Positions 47,310 to 56,447 of a DNA stretch of 64,000 nt are shown here, piece by piece. Origin of the DNA: Streptomyces thermodiastaticus (GTDB lineage Bacteria > Actinomycetota > Actinomycetes > Streptomycetales > Streptomycetaceae); the NCBI RefSeq assembly GCF_014656135.1, contig NZ_BNBV01000021.1, positions 1 to 64,000 on the forward strand, given 5' to 3'. The notes below the pieces were generated by a model. That model had not been told where the DNA came from. It saw only the letters and a program-made list of their open reading frames with translations, and did no database searches. Every line of letters begins with the position of its first letter. The first letter of the stretch is position 1. The position numbers and the translations under genes are program-made.

Positions 47310-47798
47310 TCACGGCCCGCCCGGTTCCTCCGGGAGCGTGCCGTCGTCCTCCACGATGTGCATGGCGGCCTCCTCCGCCCCGGCCGCCCCCGCGTCGATA
47401 CCGGCGTCGGACGCCACCTCCTCGGCGGTGGTGTCGGCGTGCGCGCCCTCGTCCGGTGCGACCAGCCGGCCGGCCCGCGGACCGCCGGCCTGGGGGTCGA
47501 CCGGCTCGCCCTCGCCGCCGGGCAGGTCGCCGACGGAGTCGCCCTCCTGTTCCGTCACCTCGGGCTGTTCCCGGGCCAGGCGGCGGTCCAGGGTCTCGCC
47601 CGTGTGCTGTTCGGCGGCGGTGGTGCCGTGCTCGTCGACGCCGAGCGGCTTCTCCGGCGGGGAGTACCCCTCGTCGAGGATGTCGTCCAAGGTCCGTTCG
47701 TCCACCGCGTCCTGCAGGTCCAGCGGCGCTGCGTCATCCTGCTCCTCGTTGCTCCCGGTGGGCTGGTAGGCGTCGTCCGCCATCGGATCGGTGCTCAC
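47310..47798 (-). CDS. DUF5709 family protein
   Basis: A 162-aa very acidic, probably disordered protein with the DUF5709 features ERTLDDILDEGYSPPEKPLG and EQHTGETLDRRLAREQPEV. GTG 47798 lies 5 bases after GGGAGGCA. The C-terminal half is rich in Glu, Asp, Gly and Ala (VASDAGIDAGAAGAEEAAMH). These proteins are widespread in streptomycetes and their function is unknown; the composition suggests a stress-type hydrophilin. It stands alone. Confidence 0.82.
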   Translation of the reverse strand: MSTDPMADDAYQPTGSNEEQDDAAPLDLQDAVDERTLDDILDEGYSPPEKPLGVDEHGTTAAEQHTGETLDRRLAREQPEVTEQEGDSVGDLPGGEGEPVDPQAGGPRAGRLVAPDEGAHADTTAEEVASDAGIDAGAAGAEEAAMHIVEDDGTLPEEPGGP

Positions 47799-47953
47799 GG
47801 GTGCCTCCCTCGCGGCGGCGTACGTACGGTGTCGTGATCCGCGTTTCCCGCAAGGCCCGCCCCAATCCCCCCACCGGGATCCGGCTTCCCCGGCGGCCGC
47901 CGCGTGCGGCCCGGCCCGCCGGCCGGGCGTGGATCCGTCAGGTGCCGGCCGCC

Positions 47954-48901
47954 TCACACGGCTCTGCGGCGGATCAGGAAGCCGAGGACGACGAGGCCGG
48001 GCAGGAGCGGGGCCCACACGGTCAGCAGGCGGTAGCCCAGGACGGCCGAGGCGGCGGCGGAGCCGGGGGCGCCCGCGGTGGTGAGGGCGAAGGCGAGCGC
48101 GGCGTCCAGGGAGCCGAGGCCGCCGGGGGTGGGCAGCAGGGCGGCGGCACTGCTCGCGGCGAGGTAGAGGAGCGCCACCCGCAGCGGGGACACCGGCAGC
48201 CCGACGGCCTGCCCGACCGCGACCACCACCAGCGCGTGAGCCGTGGCGAAGGCCAGCGAGCCGCCCCACAGGGCGGCCGCGCGGCACGGCCGGGTGTGCA
48301 CGGCCCGGATGTCGGCGAGCACCGAGCCCAGCGCGCGCCCGCACCGCGCCCGCAGCGGTCCGCGCAGCAGCACCGCCACGAGCAGGACGAGGGCCGGAAG
48401 TGCGGCCAGGGCCGGGGGGGACACGGGCGGGAGGCGGAGCAGGCCGGGGCAGGCGACGGCGAGCACGGCGATCAGGGCGGTGCGGGTGAGGGCGCCCGCG
48501 GCGGCCTTGACCGCCAGTGCGCTCGCCGAGCGGGCCGCGGACAGCCCGCACCGCATCAGGAAGCGGAGGTTGACCGCGCCCGCGCCGAGGCCCGCGGGCA
48601 GGACATGGTTGGCGGCGGAGGCGGCGAACTGGGCCGCGATCAGCCGGCCACGGGGCAGCCGCTCGGCCACCGCGCCCTGCTGGGCGAGCGCCGCGCACAT
48701 CCAGGTGGCGACGGCGGCCGCGGACCCGGCCAGCAGCCACCTCTGGTCGGCGCCGGCGAGCTGGCCGGCGCCGTCCTGCAGCACCGGCCAGTGCCGCCGG
48801 CCGAGCCAGGCGGCGCACAGCAGCACCACGCACAGGGCCGCGGTCTGCCACCGGTTCCGGCGGCGCAGGACGGTGGCGGCGGCCGCCAGCGGCGAGGTCA
48901 T
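47954..48901 (-). CDS. Lysylphosphatidylglycerol synthetase-like TM (flippase-like) protein
   Basis: A 315-aa integral membrane protein with seven or eight hydrophobic helices. The ASAANHVLPAGLGAGAVNLRF and AASSAAALLPTPGGLGSLDAAL segments are the paired motifs of the LPG_synthase_TM/UPF0104 family. Members act as flippases or lipid modifiers; the short form here has no synthetase domain. ATG 48901 overlaps the stop of the preceding gene (ATGA), so it is coupled to the glycosyltransferase-like protein. Confidence 0.8.
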   Translation of the reverse strand: MTSPLAAAATVLRRRNRWQTAALCVVLLCAAWLGRRHWPVLQDGAGQLAGADQRWLLAGSAAAVATWMCAALAQQGAVAERLPRGRLIAAQFAASAANHVLPAGLGAGAVNLRFLMRCGLSAARSASALAVKAAAGALTRTALIAVLAVACPGLLRLPPVSPPALAALPALVLLVAVLLRGPLRARCGRALGSVLADIRAVHTRPCRAAALWGGSLAFATAHALVVVAVGQAVGLPVSPLRVALLYLAASSAAALLPTPGGLGSLDAALAFALTTAGAPGSAAASAVLGYRLLTVWAPLLPGLVVLGFLIRRRAV

Positions 48902-50469
48902 GTGTCACGTCCCCCTCGCGCCGGGACGGCTCCGGCGACGCCGGTGACCGGGGTGCCCGGACTCTCCGCGGAGGCGGACGCGGCGCCCGGTGCGGCCGAC
49001 GGGGCGACGTACAGACGCAGATCGCCGAACCGGTGGACGGCCCAGGCGCGGGCGTACGCCGGCGGCGAGCCGTGGCCGGCGACGAGGGCCGCGGCCGGCA
49101 TGCGCCGGGCGGCCTCCGCGATGCCCGCCGCGGTGGCGTTGGCGTTGGGGCCGGTGGTCGCGGCGGAACGGCAGCCGGTGTAGAACGCGATCGGCAGGGC
49201 GTTGTCACCGGTGAGCAGGCAGGGCGGGCGTACCCCGAGCCGGTGCAGCTCCGCCGCGGTGCGGTCCCATTCCCGGTGGGCGGCGGTGGTGCGCGAGACG
49301 GTGTGCGCGAGGACCGCGTACTGCACCGCGAGGTGGGCGGCGACGGCGAGGACGACCAGGCTCAGCACTGCGGGGCGCCACCGTCCGCGGGGCGAGCGCA
49401 CGAGATGCGGCAGCGCGTCGGCGACCGGGAGGACCAGCAGCGCGTAGGCGGGCAGCAGGAAGCGTGGCGCGGCGTAGCCGATGAGGAACAGGTAGGGGAA
49501 GGCGGCGGTGGCGGCGCAGGCCGCCGCGAGCGCGCTGGGCGTGGCGCGCCGCTCGCGCCGGGCGACGGTGAGACCCAGCAGGGCGAGCAGCGGCAGCACG
49601 AACCACCAGACGGTGACCACGGGGTGGGGCGGGGCGCCGGTGCAGGGCCGGCACAGGGTCCGGCCGCCGAGGCTGCGCAGCTGGTCCGGCACGGCGAAGT
49701 GCCAGCCCAGGCCGCCCTGGACGGCCGAGCCGTCGGACAGCCGTCGCAGCAGCCCGCCGTAGCTGACATAGGCCTCGATCACCCACTCCGCACTGCCGGC
49801 GGCCAGGCCGGCGAGGAGGGTGACGAGGAGCGGGTGCCGGCGGCGCGGCAGGGCGAGCACGAGCAGCGGCAGCACCACCCACACCGCGTCCATGGGCCGC
49901 ATCAGGGCCATGAAGGCGGCCGAGCCGGCCAGGCCGTACCGTGCGGTCCGGTCGTGCCGGTCCGCACGGGCGCGCAGGAAACAGCCGGCGCAGGCCAGGG
50001 CGCCGACGGCGACCCAGTAGTTGGGCATGGCCTGAGGGCCGTAGAACAGCGTCACCCACAAGGTGGCGAACAGTGCGCCGGCGAGGGCGAGGACGCGGAC
50101 GGGGAAGAAGGCCCGCCACACGCGCAGCGCCGCCCACAGGGCGAGGCCGGAGAGCACCGCGAGGTAGACGCGCAGCAGGGCGGTCGAGGAGGACCAGGAG
50201 GCGACGGGGGCCACCAGCAGCGAGATGCCGCGGGCGCGGGGGGCGCTGAAGTAGGCGGCGGGTGCGTGGGCGGAGACCTGGCTGACGTAGACGGTTTCGT
50301 CCCAGCCGAGGCCCATCCCGGGGCGGACGAGCAGCAGTTGGGCGAGGGTGAAGGCGGCGGCCACCGCCGCGAGGGGGGTGTCGCCGCGTCGCCGGAGCAT
50401 GCGGCCGGCTCCCGGCACGGGTCCGGGCCGCCGGCTCCCGGCGAGTACGGCGTGCGCACCGTCGGCCAT
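48898..50469 (-). CDS. Membrane glycosyltransferase-like protein (GT39/ArnT-like)
   Basis: A 523-aa protein with about ten transmembrane helices. The first loop contains GWDETVYVSQVSAH, whose acidic pair matches the catalytic position of GT-C enzymes of the dolichyl/polyprenyl-phosphate mannosyltransferase kind. Further helices are separated by Arg-rich loops and a C-terminal soluble part carries GDNALPIAFYTGC. It probably transfers sugar from a polyprenyl-phosphate donor outside the membrane. ATG 50469 follows GGAGG. It forms a two-gene unit with the flippase-like protein, suggesting lipid or glycan modification (inference). Confidence 0.72.
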   Translation of the reverse strand: MADGAHAVLAGSRRPGPVPGAGRMLRRRGDTPLAAVAAAFTLAQLLLVRPGMGLGWDETVYVSQVSAHAPAAYFSAPRARGISLLVAPVASWSSSTALLRVYLAVLSGLALWAALRVWRAFFPVRVLALAGALFATLWVTLFYGPQAMPNYWVAVGALACAGCFLRARADRHDRTARYGLAGSAAFMALMRPMDAVWVVLPLLVLALPRRRHPLLVTLLAGLAAGSAEWVIEAYVSYGGLLRRLSDGSAVQGGLGWHFAVPDQLRSLGGRTLCRPCTGAPPHPVVTVWWFVLPLLALLGLTVARRERRATPSALAAACAATAAFPYLFLIGYAAPRFLLPAYALLVLPVADALPHLVRSPRGRWRPAVLSLVVLAVAAHLAVQYAVLAHTVSRTTAAHREWDRTAAELHRLGVRPPCLLTGDNALPIAFYTGCRSAATTGPNANATAAGIAEAARRMPAAALVAGHGSPPAYARAWAVHRFGDLRLYVAPSAAPGAASASAESPGTPVTGVAGAVPARGGRDT

Positions 50470-50692
50470 CTCCACCCCTCCCCTACGCACTGTAGGGTAT
50501 CCGGCTGCTCGGTCCCCGGACCGGACACAGGAGCCGGGCACGGCACCAGCGGGTCGCCGGGAGGGCATCCGGGCAGGGCCTGCCGGTGCTCGCCCCGGGA
50601 CGAATCAGGCACAACGTACCCCGCGTCGGGGTGCGGTGCCGGGTGGGCTGCGCCGGACGCCGGACTGTTCACGCACTGCAAAGGGTGAGGGC

Positions 50693-51076
50693 ATGGCTGG
50701 TGGAGAGCCTCATGACAGACCGGGACGGCGCGGCCCGGGCGAGCTGGAGAGCGACATCCTCGCGACGCTGTGGGCGGCCCGGCGGCCGCTGACCCCGGCC
50801 GAGATCCAGGTGCGGCTCGGCGGCGGACTGGCGTACAACACCGTGCACACCGTTCTCGGCCGGCTGTGCGGCAAGGGGCTGGTGCTGCGCCAGGCGGACG
50901 GGCGGCGCGGCGCGTACCGCCCCGCGAAGAACGCGGCCGAGGTGACCGCCCAGGCCATGCACGACGCCCTGGGCCGCGGCCCCGACCCGGTCGCCGCGTT
51001 GCGGCAGTTCGTCACCCGCCTGACCCCCGAACAGGAACGCGTGCTGCGGGACCTGCTCACCGGCGATGCGGCGTGA
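50693..51076 (+). CDS. BlaI/MecI/CopY-family repressor
   Basis: A 127-aa winged-helix regulator. The helix-turn-helix region reads RRPLTPAEIQVRLGGGLAYNTVHTVLGRL and the C-terminal helices give the dimerisation domain (LRQFVTRLTPEQERVLRDLL). ATG 50693 follows GGTGAGG. No partner M56 peptidase (BlaR/MecR type) is adjacent, so its signal is unknown; it is divergent from the glycosyltransferase gene, which it could control. Confidence 0.88.
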   Translation: MAGGEPHDRPGRRGPGELESDILATLWAARRPLTPAEIQVRLGGGLAYNTVHTVLGRLCGKGLVLRQADGRRGAYRPAKNAAEVTAQAMHDALGRGPDPVAALRQFVTRLTPEQERVLRDLLTGDAA

Positions 51077-51170
51077 CGGCAGGCGCGGCGCCGGTGCCTG
51101 ACGGCCGCGGGCGCGGCGCCGGTGCGTGAGGGCGCCGTCGCGTCCGCGCGTGCGGGGATGGACCGGCCGG

Positions 51171-53528
51171 TCAGCGGTGCCTGCCGCGGCCGGCCTGGGG
51201 GCGGCGGTGCGGCGGCTGTTCCAGGGGCGGCAGATGCGGCTGCGGCGGCACCGGGCGGGCCACGGGTGCACCGGGTTTCAGCTCGACCTCCTCGCCGTGG
51301 TGACGGACCGTCACCGGCGGCCCGGACAGCAGCGTGTAGGCGGCCTGCTCCTGGGTGATCTCCACGGCCAGCCGGCGTCCGCGGAACAGCAGACGGAAGG
51401 CGAGGCGGCTGAACCGCTCCGGCAGCCGCGGGGAGAATTCCAGCACGGTCCCCGAGCGCCGCGCGCCGCCGAACCCGGTCACCAGTGCCATCCAGGTGCC
51501 GGCCAGCGAGGCGATGTGCAGCCCGTCGCGGGTGTTGTGCTCCAGGTCCTCCAGGTCCATCAGGGCCGCCTCGGCCGTGTAGTCGTAGGCGAGCCGCAGA
51601 TGGCCGGTCTGCGCGGCGATCACCGCCTGGATGCACGCCGACAGGGAGGAGTCCCGCACCGTCAGCGCCTCGTAGTAGGCGAAATCGCGGGCGATGTGCT
51701 CCTCGTCGAACTCGTGCCCGCAGGTGTACAGGGCCAGCACCAGGTCGGCCTGTTTGACCACCTGTTTGCGGTACAGGTCGAAGTAGGGGAAGTGCAGCAG
51801 CAGCGGGTACTGGTCGGCGCGGGTGCCGGCGAAGTCCCAGCGCTGGTAGCGGGTGAAGCCCTCGCTCTGCTCGTGCACCTTCAGTTCGGGGTTGTACGGG
51901 ATGTTCATGGCCTCGGCGGCGTCCCGCCAGGAGGCGCTCTCCTCGTCGTCGGCGCCGAACCGCTGCGCCTGTTCCGGGTACCGTTCGACGGCCTCGGCGG
52001 CGGCCAGCAGGTTCCCGCGGGCCATCAGGTTGGTGTAGACGTTGTCGTCCGCGATGGCGCTGTACTCGTCGGGGCCGGTGACACCGTCGATGTGGAAGGT
52101 GCCGCGGTGGTCGTGGTGGCCGAGCGAGCGCCACAGCCGGGCCGTCTCCACCAGCACCTGGAGCCCGGTGTCCCGGGCGAACTCCTCGTCCCCGGTGGCG
52201 GCTACATAGCGCACCAGGGCGTGCGCGATGTCGGCGTCGACGTGGAAGGCCGCCGTGCCGGCGGGCCAGTACGCCGAGCCCTCCCGGCCGTCGATGGTGC
52301 GCCAGGGGAAGGCGGCGCCGCGCAGCCCCAGCTGGGCGGCGCGTTCCCGGGCCGCGGGCAGGGTGTTCTGCCGCCAGCGCAGTGCCTCTGCCACGGCCTC
52401 GGGCGCGGTGTAGGTCAGCACGGGCAGCACGAACATCTCGGTGTCCCAGAAGGCGTGCCCGTCGTAGCCGGAACCGGTCAGTCCCTTGGCCGGGATCGCC
52501 CGTTCCTCGGCGCGTGCGCCGGCCTGCAGCACATGGAACAGGCCGAACCGGACGGCCTGCTGGATCTCCTCGTCACCGTCCACCTCGACGTCCGCACGCG
52601 CCCAGAAGTCGTCCAGGCAGGCGCGTTGTTCCTGCGCCAGGCCCTCCCAGCCGTCCAACGCGGCGGCCGCCAGGGCGGCGTCCACCTGGTCGCTCATCGC
52701 CGGCAGCGAGCGGGTGCCGGACCAGCCGTGCGCGACGATCTTCTCCACGCGCAGCACCTGCCCCGACCGCAGCACGGAGGCGATGGTCAGCCGGGCCAGG
52801 TCGGGGTGGCTCTCGCTCGCGGTGGTGATGTGGCCGGGGCCGGTGACGACATGGTCGGCGGCGACGGCGACCCGCAGGCCGCTGCGGCGGGTGCGGTGCA
52901 CCAGCCGCAGCCGGTGACCGCAGGCGAAGTTCTCCTCCGGCTCCAGCGGGGACTGCAGGGCGAGCGCGGCGCGCGGGTCGCCGCCGGACTCGGGCAGCTG
53001 CTCGTTGGCGACGAGTTCGGACTGCACGACGATGCGGACGTGGCAGTCCACGGGCTCCACCTCGTAGGCCACCGCGCCGATGGACCGCTGGGTGAGGGAG
53101 ATCATCCGGGTGGAGCGGACCTTGACCCGGGTCCCGGCGGGCGAGCACCACTCGCAGGTCCGCTCCAGCACCCCTCGGCGCAGGTCGAGGACGCGCTGGT
53201 GGGACAGCAGCCGTCCGTAGCGCAGGTCGAACGGCTCGTCGTCGACCAGCAGCCGCAGCACCTTGCCGTTGGTGACGTTGATGACGGTCTGCCCGGACTC
53301 CGGGTAGCCGTAGCCGGCCTCGGCGTACGGCAGGGGATGCAGCTCGTACACCCCGTTGAGGTAGGAGCCCGGCAGGCCGTGCGGTTCGCCCTCGTCGAGG
53401 TTGCCGCGCCAGCCCACGTGGCCGTTGGACAGCGCGAACACGGACTCGCTCTGGGCGAGCACGTCCAGGCTCAGCTCGGTCTCGCGCACGCTCCATGGTT
53501 CGACGGCGTACGAGCGGTGGGTGATCAT
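51171..53528 (-). CDS. GH65-family glycoside phosphorylase (trehalose/kojibiose phosphorylase-like)
   Basis: A 785-aa cytoplasmic phosphorylase that cleaves an alpha-glucoside with phosphate to beta-glucose 1-phosphate and glucose or another acceptor. The N-terminal beta-sandwich begins ETELSLDVLAQSESVFALSNGHVGWRGN. The (alpha/alpha)6 barrel carries the catalytic-acid segment DGVTGPDEYS, plus GYDGHAFWDTEMFVLP and HEQSEGF. The C-terminal tail is His/Pro/Arg-rich. ATG 53528 overlaps the preceding gene stop (ATGA). Pairing with a beta-phosphoglucomutase-like enzyme supports the product beta-glucose 1-phosphate. Confidence 0.92.
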   Translation of the reverse strand: MITHRSYAVEPWSVRETELSLDVLAQSESVFALSNGHVGWRGNLDEGEPHGLPGSYLNGVYELHPLPYAEAGYGYPESGQTVINVTNGKVLRLLVDDEPFDLRYGRLLSHQRVLDLRRGVLERTCEWCSPAGTRVKVRSTRMISLTQRSIGAVAYEVEPVDCHVRIVVQSELVANEQLPESGGDPRAALALQSPLEPEENFACGHRLRLVHRTRRSGLRVAVAADHVVTGPGHITTASESHPDLARLTIASVLRSGQVLRVEKIVAHGWSGTRSLPAMSDQVDAALAAAALDGWEGLAQEQRACLDDFWARADVEVDGDEEIQQAVRFGLFHVLQAGARAEERAIPAKGLTGSGYDGHAFWDTEMFVLPVLTYTAPEAVAEALRWRQNTLPAARERAAQLGLRGAAFPWRTIDGREGSAYWPAGTAAFHVDADIAHALVRYVAATGDEEFARDTGLQVLVETARLWRSLGHHDHRGTFHIDGVTGPDEYSAIADDNVYTNLMARGNLLAAAEAVERYPEQAQRFGADDEESASWRDAAEAMNIPYNPELKVHEQSEGFTRYQRWDFAGTRADQYPLLLHFPYFDLYRKQVVKQADLVLALYTCGHEFDEEHIARDFAYYEALTVRDSSLSACIQAVIAAQTGHLRLAYDYTAEAALMDLEDLEHNTRDGLHIASLAGTWMALVTGFGGARRSGTVLEFSPRLPERFSRLAFRLLFRGRRLAVEITQEQAAYTLLSGPPVTVRHHGEEVELKPGAPVARPVPPQPHLPPLEQPPHRRPQAGRGRHR

Positions 53529-54277
53529 GCTGTGCCTCCCTGGTCGCCGAGGAGTTGGGCGAGGTCGTCGACGACGATGTCGGCTCCGTGCCGGTACAGG
53601 GCGTCGCGCTGCCCGGCGCGGTCCACTCCGACGACGTATCCGAACCGGCCCGAGCGGCCGGCCTCCATCCCGGCCAGCGCGTCCTCGAACACCGCCGCCC
53701 GGTCCGCGTCGACACCGAGGTCGTGCGCGGCGGCCAGGAACGTGTCCGGGTGCGGCTTGCCGGGCAGATTGCGCTCGCGGGCGACGACACCGTCGACGCG
53801 GACGTCGAAGAGGTGCTCGGCGCCGATCGACCGCAGCACTTCGACGGTGTTGGCGCTGGAGGAGACGATGGCCGTCCTCAGCCCCTCCGCACGCACCGCG
53901 TCCAGGTAGCGCAGGGTGCCCTCGTACGCCTCCACGCCGCCGGTGCGGATCTTCCGCAGGACCAGCTCGTTCTTCCGGTTGCCCACCCCGTTGACGGTCG
54001 CGGCGTCCGGCGGGTCGCCGGGGCTGCCCTCGGGCAGCCGGATACCGCGGGAGGCGAGGAAGGTGCGCACCCCGTCGGCGCGGGGCCGGCCGTCGACGTA
54101 CCGGTCGTAGTCCGCGACCTGGTCGAACGGGCGGTATCTGGGGCCTTCCCGCTCCCGCAGGAAGGCGTCGAAGGTCTCCTTCCAGGCGGCCGCGTGCACG
54201 GCGGCCGTCCTGGTGACCACCCCGTCGAGGTCGAAGAGGCAGGCGAGGATCTTCCGGGGCAGACCGAGCTGTGTCAT
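53525..54277 (-). CDS. HAD-family beta-phosphoglucomutase-like protein
   Basis: Converts beta-glucose 1-phosphate to glucose 6-phosphate, the expected product step after the GH65 enzyme. The 250-aa protein has HAD motif I FDLDGVVTRTAAVHAAAW with the nucleophile Asp, motif II IVSSSANT, motif III in LPGKPHPDTFLAAAHDLG and motif IV VFEDALAGMEAG. ATG 54277 begins near motif I; the frame is open to 54364 through a short tandem repeat that is unlikely to be coding. Confidence 0.92.
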   Translation of the reverse strand: MTQLGLPRKILACLFDLDGVVTRTAAVHAAAWKETFDAFLREREGPRYRPFDQVADYDRYVDGRPRADGVRTFLASRGIRLPEGSPGDPPDAATVNGVGNRKNELVLRKIRTGGVEAYEGTLRYLDAVRAEGLRTAIVSSSANTVEVLRSIGAEHLFDVRVDGVVARERNLPGKPHPDTFLAAAHDLGVDADRAAVFEDALAGMEAGRSGRFGYVVGVDRAGQRDALYRHGADIVVDDLAQLLGDQGGTA

Positions 54278-54300
54278 ACAGGCCGCGTTTCCCGGATCGC

Positions 54301-54363
54301 GGAGTTCACCGGGATCGTCACGGAGTTCCCCGGCTTCGTCACGGAGTTCTCCGGGATCGTCCA
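54301..54363. repeat. Three 21-bp tandem repeats
   Basis: Degenerate copies start at 54301, 54322 and 54343, each beginning GGAGTTC. They fill the gap between the HAD gene (minus) and the kinase gene (plus). A role as operator array is possible but not shown. Confidence 0.8.
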
Positions 54364-54462
54364 CGTTCCCCGGCGTCCTCCCGGCCGCTCACGGCCCCTC
54401 GGCCGCCTCCGCCGCCGCGGAACCGGTCCGGCCGGGTGACAGCGGGTGACACACTGGGGCGC

Positions 54463-55152
54463 GTGCCGCTGACCTTCGACGATCTTCTTTGCCGTGCCCG
54501 GTCCCTCGTCCGCGACGGCCACCGGGCCGTGCTCGGTGTCGCGGGCAGCCCCGGCGCGGGCAAGTCCACCCTGGCCGAGCAGCTCGTACGGGCCCTGAAC
54601 GGCGACGGGGAGCCGTGGGCCGCCCACGTCCCGATGGACGGCTTCCACCTGGCCGACGCCGAACTGGCCCGCCTGGGGCGCCTGGACCGCAAGGGTGCGC
54701 CGGACACCTTCGACGCGGCGGGCTACGCGGCGCTGCTGCGGCGGCTGCACGAGGAGTACAGGGCGGACGGCAGCGGCGAGACCGTCTACGCGCCCGGCTT
54801 CGAGCGCGTGCTGGAACAGCCGCTGGCGGGCGCCGTGCCCGTGCCGCCGGCCGTCCGGCTGGTGGTGACGGAGGGCAACTACCTGCTGCTCGGCACCGGC
54901 GCCTGGGCCCGGGTGCGCCCGCAGCTGGACGAGGTGTGGTTCTGCGAGCTGGACGAGGACGAGCGGATCCGCCGGCTGATCGCCCGGCACGAGCGGTTCG
55001 GCAAGGACCACGAGGCGGCCGTCGCCTGGGCGCTGGGCCCCGACCAGCGCAACGCGGACCTGGTGGCGGCGACCCGCGGCCGCGCCGACCTGGTCGTCCC
55101 CGCCTCGGCGCTGCCGTTCCGCCCCGCCACCGACCCCGCCACCACCGGCTGA
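54463..55152 (+). CDS. Nucleoside/nucleotide kinase family P-loop protein
   Basis: A 229-aa P-loop kinase related to uridine kinase, phosphoribulokinase and pantothenate kinase. Walker A GVAGSPGAGKSTLAEQL (about residues 26-42), the substrate loop HVPMDGFHLADAEL, and the VVTEGNYLLLG strand are present, with an RHERFGKDHEAA lid. The natural substrate in this branch is uncertain (some members act on sugars or vitamins). GTG 54463 is chosen from the family start. It is divergent from the GH65 operon. Confidence 0.85.
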   Translation: MPLTFDDLLCRARSLVRDGHRAVLGVAGSPGAGKSTLAEQLVRALNGDGEPWAAHVPMDGFHLADAELARLGRLDRKGAPDTFDAAGYAALLRRLHEEYRADGSGETVYAPGFERVLEQPLAGAVPVPPAVRLVVTEGNYLLLGTGAWARVRPQLDEVWFCELDEDERIRRLIARHERFGKDHEAAVAWALGPDQRNADLVAATRGRADLVVPASALPFRPATDPATTG

Positions 55153-55256
55153 GCCCGGCCGCCCGGCGACACCGGGGCGGGAGACCGTCCAGGGCACGCC
55201 GGCCGACCCCGGCACGGCGAGGAGTGCCGCGCGCCCGCGCCGCACGGTGTCCCGCC

Positions 55257-55334
55257 GGCCGGTGACCGGACGGCCGGTGACCGGCAGGAGAAGGCCGCAG
55301 GAAGGGCCGGCAGGAAAGGCCGCAGGAAGGGCCG
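55257..55334. repeat. Short direct repeats between kinase and RpiR genes
   Basis: GGCCGGTGACCGG occurs at 55257 and 55272, and a 19-bp unit AAGGCCGCAGGAAGGGCCG at 55291 and 55316. The stretch is purine-rich on the plus strand and contains no gene. Confidence 0.75.
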
Positions 55335-55377
55335 CGGGGAAAGGCCCTGCGCGCCCTGGCGGCGAGGGCCGGTGAGC

Positions 55378-55391
55378 TATGTTGAAACGCT
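55378..55391 (+). promoter_or_regulatory. Candidate promoter for a leaderless RpiR transcript
   Basis: TATGTT at 55378-55383 lies 8 bases before GTG 55392, which has no ribosome site. A transcript starting at about 7 bases from this -10 element would begin at or next to the start codon. Inference from spacing. Confidence 0.35.
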
Positions 55392-56330
55392 GTGGGAGAC
55401 AAGTCAGGCGCCTCGGTGCCCTCGCCGCAGCAAACTCGCGCGCAGGCGTCCGCCATCACCGCGCACCGGCCTGCCGCACCGGCCGAGCCGGCCCCCGCGT
55501 CCCAGCTCAGAGCGCTCTTCGACCGGCCCCGGCTGTCTCCCGGGCACCGCCGCATCGCCCAGTACCTGATCGAGAACATCACCGAGGCGGCCTTTTTGTC
55601 GATCACCGAGCTGGCCGACCGGGTCGGGGTCAGCCAGCCCTCGGTGACCCGGTTCGCCGGCGCGGTGGGCTTCAGCGGCTACCCCGCCCTGCGGGAGAAG
55701 CTGCAGGCCATCGCCCTGCGCACCCTCGCGGGCGGCACCGAGGCGGAGCGGGTCAACGAGCTGCAGGCGGCGGTCGACGCCGAGATCGAGAACCTGGAGA
55801 ACCTGCGCCGTGACTTCGCCGACCCGCAGCGGGTGATCACCGTCGGGCGCGAGCTGTCCCGCTCGGAGCCGCTCACCGTGCTCGGGCTGCGCATCTCGGT
55901 GTCGCTGGCCGAGTACTTCGCCTACGCGGCGCGGCGCATCCACCCGGACGTGCGGCTGGTGACCCGCGGCGGCAGTGTCGCCTACGACGCGCTGCTGCAG
56001 TCCCGCGAGGCCGGCGGCACCTGGGTGCTGGCCTTCTCCCTGCCCCGGCACGCCCAGGAGACGCTGTCCGCCATCCGGGTCGCCCGCAGCGCCGGGCTCA
56101 AGGTCGCTCTGATCACCGATCTGGCCCTGGGCCCCGTGGCCGACGAGGCCGATGTGACCTTCGCGACCGGCACCGGGTCCCGCCTGGTCTTCGACTCCTA
56201 CGCCGCACCCGGCGTGGTGTGCGCCGCCCTGCTGCAGGCCATGACCGACGCCGACCCGGAGCGGACCCAGGCCCGGCTGGAGGAGTACGAGCAGCTCGCC
56301 GAACGACACCAGTTCTTCCTGAGGGACTGA
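55392..56330 (+). CDS. MurR/RpiR-family transcriptional regulator
   Basis: A 312-aa regulator with an N-terminal RpiR helix-turn-helix domain (about residues 38-115; LSITELADRVGVSQPSVTRF) and a C-terminal SIS sugar-phosphate-binding domain (about 150-290; RRIHPDVRLVTRGGSVAYDA and GLKVALITDLA). Such proteins respond to phosphosugars. The GH65 phosphorylase and HAD mutase genes nearby are plausible targets. The start GTG 55392 probably belongs to a leaderless transcript. Confidence 0.92.
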   Translation: MGDKSGASVPSPQQTRAQASAITAHRPAAPAEPAPASQLRALFDRPRLSPGHRRIAQYLIENITEAAFLSITELADRVGVSQPSVTRFAGAVGFSGYPALREKLQAIALRTLAGGTEAERVNELQAAVDAEIENLENLRRDFADPQRVITVGRELSRSEPLTVLGLRISVSLAEYFAYAARRIHPDVRLVTRGGSVAYDALLQSREAGGTWVLAFSLPRHAQETLSAIRVARSAGLKVALITDLALGPVADEADVTFATGTGSRLVFDSYAAPGVVCAALLQAMTDADPERTQARLEEYEQLAERHQFFLRD

Positions 56331-56447
56331 GCGGGCACCGCGAGAGCCTTCCGTCGTCCCGCCGGACAGGGGCGTTGCCATGGCTCCGGCGGCACACCCT
56401 GCGCACGGACCGGACCGCGACCGGACGTGCGCTCACCCCTCCCCGCA

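Noticed and set aside
47227..47310. C-rich repeats as a CRISPR array
   Set aside because: Only two exact 18-bp copies with an 8-base gap, degenerate flanks and no cas genes.
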